Shown here in pieces: positions 8,768 through 16,210 of a DNA stretch of 64,000 nt (the first letter of the stretch is position 1; each line of letters begins with the position of its first letter). Where the stretch lies: contig NZ_CM125436.1 in assembly GCF_052072235.1 (NCBI RefSeq), positions 3,156,001-3,220,000 on the forward strand, in the 5' to 3' direction. Position numbers and translations under genes: made by a program. Source of the stretch: Brevibacillus_D fluminis_A. GTDB taxonomy: Bacteria; Bacillota; Bacilli; Brevibacillales; Brevibacillaceae. The notes under the pieces were generated by a model that saw only the letters and a list, made by a program, of their open reading frames with translations, made no database searches and was not told the DNA's origin.

Positions 8768-9163
8768 ATGGCAAAACGTTATTTTACCTTGGACGAGGCA
8801 AATTCACTCCTTCCCTTTATGCAAGGAGAACTCAGCTTCATGCAAGCGAAACGATCGGATTTTCTTCGTGCCTATAAAGAACTGCAAGTCATCAAGCAGC
8901 AACCACAAGCGAAAACCAGTCAGCTTGATGAGGCAATCTTCAAGCTGGAGTGCTCGATGGAATTCATGCAGTTGGAAATCCAGCTGCACTTGGACGCCAT
9001 CCATGCCAAAGGCATTCAAGTGAAAGATATCGACATCGGTTTGATCGACTTTCCTGCGCTCATCGATGGAGCTGAGGTCCTTTTATGCTGGAAGCAGGGG
9101 GAGCCTCGCATCTCGCATTACCACGGGCTCTATGATGGATTTTCAGGACGTAAGCCCTTGTAA
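8768..9163 (+). CDS. DUF2203 family protein
   Basis: 131-aa cytosolic protein. It starts MAKRYFTLDEANSLLPF, has a helical middle, and ends KDIDIGLIDFPALIDG then LLCWKQGEPRISHYHGLYDGFSGRKPL, all typical of DUF2203. Function is unknown. The ATG at 8768 follows a consensus AGGAGGT at 8754-8760. The gene is divergent from the AlaX operon; a TATAAT at 8741 is a probable -10 element. Confidence 0.87.
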   Translation: MAKRYFTLDEANSLLPFMQGELSFMQAKRSDFLRAYKELQVIKQQPQAKTSQLDEAIFKLECSMEFMQLEIQLHLDAIHAKGIQVKDIDIGLIDFPALIDGAEVLLCWKQGEPRISHYHGLYDGFSGRKPL

Positions 9164-9382
9164 AATTGTCTTGAATTGCGCGTCGCGTTCCAGCCTGACC
9201 GCTTCCTCTGCCAAATCGTACTTTTTCAGCAGATGGAACAGCTGATTCAAAATCTCTTGCCCAAGAGGTTGCTGCAAACACGCCTGCAGCTGTAGAGCGA
9301 TGTCGGAAGGCAGATACGCTTTCTGCTCCTCCAGCTTACTCGAAACGTCTTGCGGACTGTGGTTGAGTCGGCATTCTCCCAT
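9143..9382 (-). CDS. Hypothetical protein (79 aa)
   Basis: Small soluble, helix-rich, Leu/Gln-rich protein with no cysteine cluster or membrane segment. It overlaps the 3' end of the DUF2203 gene tail-to-tail by 21 bp. I recognise no family. The start is preceded by AAGGAGAAAGGGG. It is probably real but function cannot be assigned. Confidence 0.6.
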   Translation of the reverse strand: MGECRLNHSPQDVSSKLEEQKAYLPSDIALQLQACLQQPLGQEILNQLFHLLKKYDLAEEAVRLERDAQFKTILQGLTS

Positions 9383-9439
9383 TCGTCAAACCCCTTTCTC
9401 CTTCTTGCATACGGTTTCACTCTATTGTACAGGAAAAAG

Positions 9440-9467
9440 AAAAAAGTCTCCTGCTGAATCGGAGACG
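9440..9467 (-). terminator. Terminator of the LysM/GH18 gene
   Basis: Minus-strand GTCTCCG...AGGAGAC hairpin followed by a T-run. Confidence 0.85.
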
Positions 9468-9504
9468 AAATGTGTCAATTTCGATCGTAAACAGGCTTTT
9501 CTCT

Positions 9505-10791
9505 TCACACCCGCTTTGTCACCCGGAAGTTGGATTCGATCAGAAGCCAGTTTTGCGGAAACGGAAAACCGAGCCGCCAGTAACTGACGCCGCGGATGCC
9601 AAGCTCTTTGACCAATTGAAACTTGGCCTGAATGGACCGGGCATCCTCGAACCATACCTTGTGTTCCTTGCCCTCGTCATCGGTATAGCTGAAATGGGGA
9701 GCCTGGGCCTTGAGGTCGTACGAAATGGCTACCTGCTGTTTTCGCGCCAAGGCGATCGCTCCCTGCGGGCTGATCGCTTTCGCTTTTGTCCCGCGCACGA
9801 AAGGCAGCGTCCAGTCATAGCCGTACAAGTTTTGCCCCATCATGATTTTTTCTGCCGGAATCTCTGTTTTGGCATACTCCAGCACACGCCGTACCGAATT
9901 GATCGGCGATACAGGAAGCGGCGGCCCTCCGCTATAGCCCCACTCATAGGTCATGATGATGACAAAATCAGCGACTTCCCCATGCACTTTGTAGTCGTGT
10001 GCCGTATACCATTCTCCGGCCTGTGCAGCGCTCGTCTTCGGCGCCAATGCAGTGGAAAACAGCAAGCCTGCCTGGTGAATCCGAGCGGACGCTTTCCGCA
10101 AAAAACGGTTATACGCTTCCCGATCGTCCGGCGCGACGCGCTCAATATCAAAATGAACATCGCGGAAGTTTTGTTCTTCCGCCGTTTTCAAAATTTGCGC
10201 AAGCAGGCGGTCTTGCAGCGCTTCATCATGCAAAACGACATGCGCCAGCTCCGTGCTGAATTGGTCATTTTCCAGATTGATGACCACCATCGACATCGCC
10301 ACACGGTGTTGCCGTGCGATCGCAAAAAAATCATCCAGCCCCGGCGGCTTCAGCGTACCGTCGCGTTGGATCGCGTACCCGGACGGACCGAGAAAGGTGA
10401 GGTGCGGCGCTGCCTTTCGCGTCTCTTCCTCTACCAGTTTGCTGACCCTGCCGTAATGGGTATCTGCATAGGCATATATATCCGCGCTGCGTCTTCTCCC
10501 TGGCGGAATGAACAGGCGCTGCCCAACGTTGAGCGGCCGGTAGATCGACATCCCGTTCGCCTCCGCAATTCGCGCCATCGGGATGCCGAACTGCCGCGAA
10601 ATCTTGTAGAGGCTGTCACCCGATTTCACGGTGTAATATTCGCCGACGATCGGAATCACCAATGCTTCACCCACAACCAATTCATACGGCTCAGGAATTT
10701 CATTGGCATGGATGATCCGGTTCGGATTGATTGCAAACGTTTGGGCGATGCTGTTGACGGTTTCCCCCGGTGTTACCACATGGATTTGCAT
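9505..10791 (-). CDS. LysM-GH18 spore peptidoglycan hydrolase (SleL/YaaH-like)
   Basis: 428-aa protein without a classical signal peptide. Two LysM repeats (about residues 3-45 and 52-96) would bind peptidoglycan. They are followed by a GH18 chitinase-like barrel (about 105-420) with the catalytic strand VHFDIERV supplying the glutamate, plus IIMTYEWGYSGGPP and a C-terminal GVSYWRLGF strand. This is the layout of the cortex-lytic N-acetylglucosaminidase SleL/YaaH. The start ATG at 10791 follows GAGGAGGAGG. It could instead be a coat-associated paralogue. Confidence 0.87.
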   Translation of the reverse strand: MQIHVVTPGETVNSIAQTFAINPNRIIHANEIPEPYELVVGEALVIPIVGEYYTVKSGDSLYKISRQFGIPMARIAEANGMSIYRPLNVGQRLFIPPGRRRSADIYAYADTHYGRVSKLVEEETRKAAPHLTFLGPSGYAIQRDGTLKPPGLDDFFAIARQHRVAMSMVVINLENDQFSTELAHVVLHDEALQDRLLAQILKTAEEQNFRDVHFDIERVAPDDREAYNRFLRKASARIHQAGLLFSTALAPKTSAAQAGEWYTAHDYKVHGEVADFVIIMTYEWGYSGGPPLPVSPINSVRRVLEYAKTEIPAEKIMMGQNLYGYDWTLPFVRGTKAKAISPQGAIALARKQQVAISYDLKAQAPHFSYTDDEGKEHKVWFEDARSIQAKFQLVKELGIRGVSYWRLGFPFPQNWLLIESNFRVTKRV

Positions 10792-10853
10792 GTTCCTCCT
10801 CCTCGACATCTTCTATCTACCTGTATATGATGCGAGGGGAGAATGGGTGTCTA

Positions 10854-11159
10854 TCACGACAAGAGCGCCATCAAGTCAATCACGGATTTCATGGCATATT
10901 CCTGCTTGCTCAACTCCCCTTGCCGAAAAACCATCAGGCAGGGAACGCTCTCGATTCGCCACCGCGACGCCAGCTGCGGCATCACATTGATGTTGCATTT
11001 GAACAGCGCTGCGCCGGGCAGCATTTCCATGACGACATGAAGCATCCGCTCCGTCGCCTTGCACGTGCCGCAAAGCGGCGTATACACGAAAAGCGCAAAA
11101 GAGGCCTGCTGGAAAGCGCGCATTTCCTCCAGCTGGTCATAGGTGAGTTCCTTGATCAC
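10854..11159 (-). CDS. Thioredoxin-like protein with CGTC motif
   Basis: 101-aa thioredoxin-fold protein. The redox motif CGTC sits near residues 30-33 in FVYTPLCGTCKATERML, and the cis-proline region is IESVPCLMVF near 70-79. There is no signal peptide, so it is cytosolic, resembling YusE-type thioredoxins. It lies 19 bp after a lipoprotein gene and 62 bp before the LysM/GH18 gene on the same strand. Confidence 0.88.
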   Translation of the reverse strand: MIKELTYDQLEEMRAFQQASFALFVYTPLCGTCKATERMLHVVMEMLPGAALFKCNINVMPQLASRWRIESVPCLMVFRQGELSKQEYAMKSVIDLMALLS

Positions 11160-11178
11160 AAAACTTCTCCATCCCTCA

Positions 11179-11874
11179 TCAATCTTTGACTACGATCCGA
11201 AAGACGATCGCGTATTTTGCTTTTCTCGCATCTTCCTCAATCGAGCCGGTCGAGCTTAGGCTATGCTCATCTGTTGCCTGGAATCCCCAAACGCAAAGGC
11301 CTGTGTCCTCGCCAGCTTCTGCAGGGCCTTGCAGCGCCATCAGGCTCGAAAGCTGGAATGAGGGGCGCTTTTCTGCGGAAAATCGATTGGACACCGTACC
11401 ATTTTCATCGGTGAGGGCGAATTTGATTTCGTAGCGCGGATGGTCGCCTTCAGCGCTTACCTCAGTTACGGCAGCAATCAGCTCGCTGTCATACGTGTCT
11501 TTCGCCGTCTCCCCCTGACGATTCAAAGGTGTTTCAGTGGTGACGAGCGTTTGTTTTTTTCTCCCGTTCTCCCACAGCTCGACATCCACGCTGAGCGTAT
11601 TTTTGTTCCCTGTATAGGTGAATCTCACGCCGCCTGACATCGAGCCGACGAAAGGCTGGTACTTTTTCTCTGCGCCTGTAAAGAGCTGCTCCGGTTCCGC
11701 ACGGATGATGCCTTTTGCCGGAATGCTCGTTTCCTTTGCCGTGTTCGATGCGGCCGGAATTGCTGGTACCGCCCCATTCGCAGGCGTACCGGGTTGCTTG
11801 GTATCTTGGTTCGTGCAAGCCGTAAGCAGCAATGCGGCTACCATCATCGCACACCATGCGCTGCGCAAGTTCAT
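11179..11874 (-). CDS. Hypothetical lipoprotein
   Basis: 231-aa predicted lipoprotein. The signal peptide ends in the lipobox LLTAC near residue 19, followed by a Pro/Ala/Thr-rich linker and a beta-rich domain (VRFTYTGNKNTLSVDVELWENG onward). I recognise no family. The ATG at 11874 is preceded by GAGGAA; a longer upstream frame lacks a ribosome site and would bury the signal peptide. Confidence 0.72.
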   Translation of the reverse strand: MNLRSAWCAMMVAALLLTACTNQDTKQPGTPANGAVPAIPAASNTAKETSIPAKGIIRAEPEQLFTGAEKKYQPFVGSMSGGVRFTYTGNKNTLSVDVELWENGRKKQTLVTTETPLNRQGETAKDTYDSELIAAVTEVSAEGDHPRYEIKFALTDENGTVSNRFSAEKRPSFQLSSLMALQGPAEAGEDTGLCVWGFQATDEHSLSSTGSIEEDARKAKYAIVFRIVVKD

Positions 11875-12021
11875 CGTGAATTCCTCGCTTTCTTCCAACG
11901 ATCGAGGGTGAACACAAGCGTTTGCAGATTCTGGAATCATCATACCTTTTGACAGCACATGGCGCAAATTTATTTTGTACAGGGGAGAACGACGGCGAGG
12001 CAACGTGCAGCAAAGTCATAA

Positions 12022-12140
12022 CCACCGGCTTAGCCGGTGGCTTCCATTAGCCCTATAAGGGCATGTTGCAAGCGGGCGCCTCCAAGGCGCACTGAAAGTC
12101 TGCCAACCGCGTGCTACCACAGGCTGGCCCTTAAAAGGGC
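12022..12140 (-). ncRNA. Omega-RNA-like structured right end of the IS element
   Basis: About 120 bases between the tnpA stop and the right end contain four hairpins: 12127-12140 (GCCCTT/AAGGGC), 12076-12090 (GCGCCT/AGGCGC), 12050-12062 (GCCCT/AGGGC) and 12022-12040 (CCACCGGC/GCCGGTGG). The 3' end GGAAGCCACCGGC...GCCGGTGGTT resembles the ends of TnpB guide RNAs as I know them. No TnpB is encoded nearby, so it may be a fossil or act in trans. Confidence 0.5.
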
Positions 12141-12144
12141 TACT

Positions 12145-12615
12145 TTACCTGCCCTTTTTTACCGACTCACCCGTAAACGGGTCAATCATCTCTTTCATCG
12201 TTAATTGTTCATAATTCTTGTCCTCCACCATTTGGTTTCGAATGTATTCTTCAATCACTTTTTTGTTTCGACCTACCGTGTCCACATAGTATCCTCTGCA
12301 CCAAAATTGTCGGCTTCCGTATCGATACTTCATGTTTGCAAACTTATCAAAAATCATAAGTGAGCTTTTCCCCTTTAAATAGCCCATGAATTCCGACACA
12401 CTTAGTTTGGGAGGGATGCTTACCAGCATGTGGATATGATCCACGCAGGCCTCCGCTTCAACAATTTCTACTCCTTTTCGTTCACATAGTTCCCGAAGGA
12501 TTTTTCCTATTTCTCGTTTTAGTTTGCCGTAAATTACTTGTCTACGGTATTTTGGAGCAAATACAATATGGTATTTGCAGTTCCATTTTGTGTGTGCTAA
12601 ACTGCTGTTGTCCAT
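12145..12615 (-). CDS. tnpA: IS200/IS605 transposase TnpA
   Basis: Single-strand DNA transposase of 156 aa. It opens with HTKWNCKYHIVFAPKYRRQ, has the HUH motif as HIH in CVDHIHMLVSIPP near residue 60, and a catalytic tyrosine in EEYIRNQM near 128. The C-terminal tail after residue 135 is slightly long but intact. The ATG follows GGAGGACAAAGG. The frame is complete, so the element may be active. Confidence 0.93.
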   Translation of the reverse strand: MDNSSLAHTKWNCKYHIVFAPKYRRQVIYGKLKREIGKILRELCERKGVEIVEAEACVDHIHMLVSIPPKLSVSEFMGYLKGKSSLMIFDKFANMKYRYGSRQFWCRGYYVDTVGRNKKVIEEYIRNQMVEDKNYEQLTMKEMIDPFTGESVKKGR

Positions 12616-12746
12616 CCTTTGTCCTCCTTGATTTCATGTGAGCGGTTGGCAGACCAGTTCTCATGGTATCATCGAGTTCAAAGGATCACCACTTATAGCT
12701 ATAAGCTTTCTGGAACCCCCAGTCGAACTGGGGGTTTTCATTATAC

Positions 12747-12772
12747 AATAAAAAGACCGGCAATCGCCGGTC
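12747..12772 (-). terminator. Terminator of the mnmA-ACT operon
   Basis: GACCGGC-N4-GCCGGTC hairpin followed on the minus strand by TTTTTATT. Confidence 0.85.
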
Positions 12773-12781
12773 CTCTGCTGG

Positions 12782-13294
12782 TTATTGCAACGACACAACG
12801 CGGGTGACTTGCGGCAATCGCTCAAGCTCCGCCAGTACAGGCCCCGGAATCTCTTCGTCCGTCACTGAAATGAGCAGGGCCATTTTCCCTTTTTGTTCGC
12901 GTGACACATTCAATTTGGAGATATTGATTTGGCTTGCCGCCAAAATGCGGGATACATCGGAAATGACGCCGGGGTAGTCTGTATGGTACACCAGCACGCC
13001 GTGCGAACCAGGCGTGATGCGGCATGTGCTGTATCCGATCTCGCTGATGTAGGTTTCACGATAATCGCGCGCAAACGTATATTTTTGGCTGCCTACCTTC
13101 AGCACAGCCAGATGATTGGTGTATTCGCCTGAACTGTACTGGACGCTTACCTCGGCATTCAACCCTTTTTTCAGGGCGCTCGTGATTTCGTCGCGATGTT
13201 CATGCGCCAAAATCGTCAAGACGGCACCTTCCACTTTCGGCTCGAAACGGTGGATCAATTGTCCCAATACGGTCAGACCTGCAAACTCAGTCAT
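12782..13294 (-). CDS. ACT-domain protein resembling the C-terminal regulatory part of SerA
   Basis: 170-aa protein. The C-terminal half (VLVYHTDYPGVISDVSRILAAS...INISKLNVSRE) is an ACT domain of the type found at the end of D-3-phosphoglycerate dehydrogenase, with the H-x-D-x-PG serine-binding signature. The N-terminal half resembles the intervening ASB domain. No catalytic NAD-binding domain is present, so it is a free-standing regulatory module. It is third after mnmA and a membrane protein gene. The start has only a weak G-rich ribosome site. Confidence 0.72.
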   Translation of the reverse strand: MTEFAGLTVLGQLIHRFEPKVEGAVLTILAHEHRDEITSALKKGLNAEVSVQYSSGEYTNHLAVLKVGSQKYTFARDYRETYISEIGYSTCRITPGSHGVLVYHTDYPGVISDVSRILAASQINISKLNVSREQKGKMALLISVTDEEIPGPVLAELERLPQVTRVVSLQ

Positions 13295-13325
13295 TTATTC
13301 GTGCGCCCCCTCTTCCCCATGCAGG

Positions 13326-13652
13326 CTACTCATCGATTTTCCAAGCTTCCGGTTCTTGCTTGATGGAGGAATGATTGATGGCACAGTACCAAGCCGTCTT
13401 GGTTCCTCCATTTTTTGTATATGTGATTTTGTAGACGTTATTCCCTTTGCCCGCCTGTTTGAACGGACTGGTGTCCGCTTCCACGACTTCAATCAATTTG
13501 ACGACGCCGCCATGTTCGCCGATGACCCGGGTGATCTCTTGCTTGTGCACGCCTTCGATGTTTCGGACGGCCATGAAGCCGGTGTACCCGACCAACACGG
13601 CGAAGGTTACCAGACCGATTACGAAAATCTTTGATTTGGTCGTTGCATTCAC
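13326..13652 (-). CDS. Hypothetical membrane-anchored protein (108 aa)
   Basis: One N-terminal transmembrane segment (IFVIGLVTFAVLVGYTGFMA) and an extracellular domain of about 80 residues ending EPEAWKIDE. No family recognised. The GTG start lies one base after the mnmA stop, so it is probably translated by coupling. It ends 31 bp before the ACT gene. Confidence 0.68.
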   Translation of the reverse strand: MNATTKSKIFVIGLVTFAVLVGYTGFMAVRNIEGVHKQEITRVIGEHGGVVKLIEVVEADTSPFKQAGKGNNVYKITYTKNGGTKTAWYCAINHSSIKQEPEAWKIDE

Positions 13653-13653
13653 A

Positions 13654-14757
13654 CTATCCCAATCCCTTCACTTGATCGATCGTACCTCCGCCGAGGCACT
13701 CTTCCCCACGATAGAAGACGACGGCCTGTCCCGGCGTTACTGCTTTTTGCGGTTTGGCAAATATCACTTCGCATGTTGCATCTTCGCGCAGATGTACGGT
13801 GACCTCCTGATCGGGCTGGCGATAACGGAACTTCGCTGTACAGGTGAAAACTTGTTCTTTCGGGCGATCGCTCACCCATGACACGTTGGTGGCAAGCAAG
13901 CTGGTTGAGTAGAGGCGCGGATGGTCGGAGCCCTGCCCCACAATCAGCCGGTTGGTTGGCAAGTCTTTGTCGACTACGAACCACGGCTGGTTGTTGTCGC
14001 CAAAGCCGCCCCCGATTCCAAGCCCTTGGCGTTGGCCGAGCGTATAGTACATCAACCCGTCATGACGGCCGATGACCTCGCCGTCCACGGTGACGATATC
14101 ACCTGGCTTCGCCGGCAAATAGTTGCTCAAAAATTCGCGGAAATTTTTCTCGCCGATGAAGCAAATGCCGGTGCTGTCTTTCTTTTTCGCAGTCGCAAGC
14201 CCAGCGCGCTCCGCAATTTCGCGCACCTGCTGCTTGGGCAAGTGCCCGATCGGGAACATGGTTTTGGCCAGCTGCTCCTGCCCCAGCACATTGAGGAAGT
14301 ATGTCTGGTCTTTGTTTTGATCCACGCCGCGCAGCAGCTTGTACTCCCCGTCGATTTGCTCGACACGTGCATAATGGCCGGTCGCGATATAATCTGCGCC
14401 CAGATTCATCACTTTGTTGAGCAGCTCGCCGAATTTGATCTCACGGTTGCACATGACGTCCGGATTCGGCGTGCGCCCTGCCTTGTACTCTTCCAAAAAG
14501 TATTGGAATACCTTCTCCATGTACTCTTTTTCAAAGTTGACGGTATAGTAAGGGATACCGATCTGGTCGCATACGCGGCGCACATCCTGGAAATCCTCTT
14601 CCGCCGTGCAATGACCGAATTCATCGGTATCATCCCAGTTTTTCATAAAGATGCCGATCACATCATAGCCCTGCTCTTTGAGCAGCAAGGCCGAAACAGA
14701 AGAATCGACGCCGCCAGACATCCCGACAAAGACGCGCGTCTCTTCAGGTCTTTTCAT
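13654..14757 (-). CDS. mnmA: tRNA-specific 2-thiouridylase MnmA
   Basis: Installs the 2-thio group on U34 of Glu, Gln and Lys tRNAs using a sulfur relay. 367 aa, the normal length. The PP-loop SGGVDSS is near residues 14-20. The catalytic cysteines are C103 in NPDVMCNREIKF and C199 in STGICFIGE. TGHYARV is near 126-132. The start ATG at 14757 is chosen because the protein family begins here; an upstream in-frame extension lacks a ribosome site. It heads a three-gene operon. Confidence 0.95.
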   Translation of the reverse strand: MKRPEETRVFVGMSGGVDSSVSALLLKEQGYDVIGIFMKNWDDTDEFGHCTAEEDFQDVRRVCDQIGIPYYTVNFEKEYMEKVFQYFLEEYKAGRTPNPDVMCNREIKFGELLNKVMNLGADYIATGHYARVEQIDGEYKLLRGVDQNKDQTYFLNVLGQEQLAKTMFPIGHLPKQQVREIAERAGLATAKKKDSTGICFIGEKNFREFLSNYLPAKPGDIVTVDGEVIGRHDGLMYYTLGQRQGLGIGGGFGDNNQPWFVVDKDLPTNRLIVGQGSDHPRLYSTSLLATNVSWVSDRPKEQVFTCTAKFRYRQPDQEVTVHLREDATCEVIFAKPQKAVTPGQAVVFYRGEECLGGGTIDQVKGLG

Positions 14758-14987
14758 AGAAAACCCGCTTCCTTTCTCTCTTACATAAGCTTGCCGGCTA
14801 TCAATTTGAAAGCCACCTATAAGCTTATCATGTTTTACGCCGAAAAGCATGTTCGGATGCACGGTTTGGCCCTCTCAACATGCAATTTCTTCACCGCCCG
14901 GCACAAAAGTCGGCACACAAAATCAAAAAACCGGCAGGAAGATACGCTACAATGATGGAAAAAACAACCGCGGAGGCGCTAGTTCCC

Positions 14988-15857
14988 ATGGATTATTATC
15001 AACGCATCCAAAACGCTGTAGACTTTATCGAGGGCCATCTGCAAGATCAGTGCGGGATTGCCGAAATCGCGGCAGCGGCTTGCTTTTCTCCTTTTCATTT
15101 TCAGCGCCTGTTTCAGGCGATCACCGGTTTTTCCGTACAAGCCTACATTCGGCAGAGACGGTTGACGGAAGCGGCCCTGCAGCTGAAAGAAACCGACGCC
15201 AGCATCCTCGAAATCGCACTCGGTGCGCAATACGGCTCGCAGGAAGCGTTCACGCGCGCTTTTGAGAGCTTGTTCGGCACAACGCCGGCAAAGTACCGGA
15301 AGGAATCGCTCCCGCTCGCGCTGACCGGCAAAATGGATTTCCTGTCCTTTCAAGACCGCTTGACAGGCGAGTTGGCGATGAACAAACCCGCGATCAATCG
15401 AATGGACAGGCTGTTGATTACCGGTTTTCCGTATCACACCACGCTCGCAGATGAGCGGTATTTTTCCGAAATCCCGCAGTTTTATCACGATTTCGGCGCA
15501 AACGAGCGCTATCTGCACGTCCCGCACAGAAAAGCGCCCGCGATCTCGTACGGCATCTCGTATGAGTTTCAGGATGATGGCCGCTTTTCCTTTCTGGTGG
15601 GCGAGGAAGTGGAAACGTTCGTCGAGCCGCTCGGGCATGGTCTGATCAACATGGAGCTTCCTGCAGGCACCTATGCGGTGTTTACCGTTAACGGCTCGGT
15701 GGAGCTGGTGCAAAATACGCGGAGATACATCTATGGCGTGTGGCTGCCTGCCGCCAATTACGAGCGGGCGGATGGCCCGGATTTTGAAGTGACGGATGTG
15801 ATGCGCTCCCTCTATCCGCACGCCATGCGGATGAAAATTTATATTCCGCTCGCTTGA
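14988..15857 (+). CDS. AraC-family regulator with GyrI-like effector domain
   Basis: 289-aa transcription factor. Two helix-turn-helix motifs occupy residues 1-105 (CFSPFHFQRLFQAITGFSVQAYIRQRRLTEAA and YGSQEAFTRAFESLFGTTPAKYRK). They are followed by a C-terminal GyrI/Rob-like domain (about 125-289) for small-molecule binding. The start at 14988 follows CGGAGG with a long spacer; ATGs at 14952/14955 are possible alternatives adding about a dozen residues. It is a single gene, divergent from mnmA, with a terminator at its end. Confidence 0.88.
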   Translation: MDYYQRIQNAVDFIEGHLQDQCGIAEIAAAACFSPFHFQRLFQAITGFSVQAYIRQRRLTEAALQLKETDASILEIALGAQYGSQEAFTRAFESLFGTTPAKYRKESLPLALTGKMDFLSFQDRLTGELAMNKPAINRMDRLLITGFPYHTTLADERYFSEIPQFYHDFGANERYLHVPHRKAPAISYGISYEFQDDGRFSFLVGEEVETFVEPLGHGLINMELPAGTYAVFTVNGSVELVQNTRRYIYGVWLPAANYERADGPDFEVTDVMRSLYPHAMRMKIYIPLA

Positions 15858-15870
15858 CTCCCTCCCCCAA

Positions 15871-15913
15871 TAAAAAACACCTGCCGATCACAAAATCGGG
15901 CAGGTGTTTTTTG
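15871..15913. terminator. Bidirectional terminator between AraC-type and tlp genes
   Basis: AAAACACCTGCC..GAT paired with ATC..GGCAGGTGTTTT, with A- and T-runs on either side. Confidence 0.9.
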
Positions 15914-15920
15914 GCCGAAC

Positions 15921-16148
15921 CTATTCAGCGGTGCTTTGGCTTGTTTCGTCCTTGATTTCTTCCGTGAAGCCTTGAATGCTTTCTTCACGGCGCGCGTTTT
16001 TCGCCTCGAGATTCGCTTTCTCCTCTGCGGAAATCTCATCCGCGAACTCATTCAAGTACGCTTTCGTCTCGCGAATGTTCTCCTCCGCGTTGTGCTTCAT
16101 CTCGGTCAGTTTTGCCGCATTGTCAGAACGATCATCAGGCTTTGCCAT
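15921..16148 (-). CDS. tlp: Small acid-soluble spore protein Tlp
   Basis: 75-aa highly charged helical protein with the family start MAKPDDRSDNAAKLTEM, then ENIRETKAYLNEF and KNARREESI. Tlp is a minor SASP made in the forespore of Bacillus-type spore formers, and its presence is good evidence that this organism sporulates. It has a Shine-Dalgarno site GGGAGGTC and its own terminator. Confidence 0.9.
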   Translation of the reverse strand: MAKPDDRSDNAAKLTEMKHNAEENIRETKAYLNEFADEISAEEKANLEAKNARREESIQGFTEEIKDETSQSTAE

Positions 16149-16210
16149 TCGTAAGACCTCCCAGTTTCATTTGCACCATACCCGCATAGCTTGTGCCCAA
16201 ACAACTGGAA

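Larger units (their letters stand above)
12016..12740 (-). mobile_element. IS200/IS605-family insertion sequence (tnpA only)
   Basis: Element with a Y1 HUH transposase gene on the minus strand and imperfect subterminal hairpins. The left end (high coordinates) has AACCCCCAGT-CGA-ACTGGGGGTT at 12714-12736. The right end has CCACCGGC-TTA-GCCGGTGG at 12022-12040. There is no tnpB. Exact ends are approximate because this family makes no target duplication. It lies between the terminator of the ACT gene and the hypothetical lipoprotein gene. Confidence 0.82.

Noticed and set aside
7509..9023. A 504-codon plus-strand open frame opposite the alanyl-tRNA editing gene
   Set aside because: Lacks domains and a ribosome site, and lies over a recognisable enzyme on the other strand.
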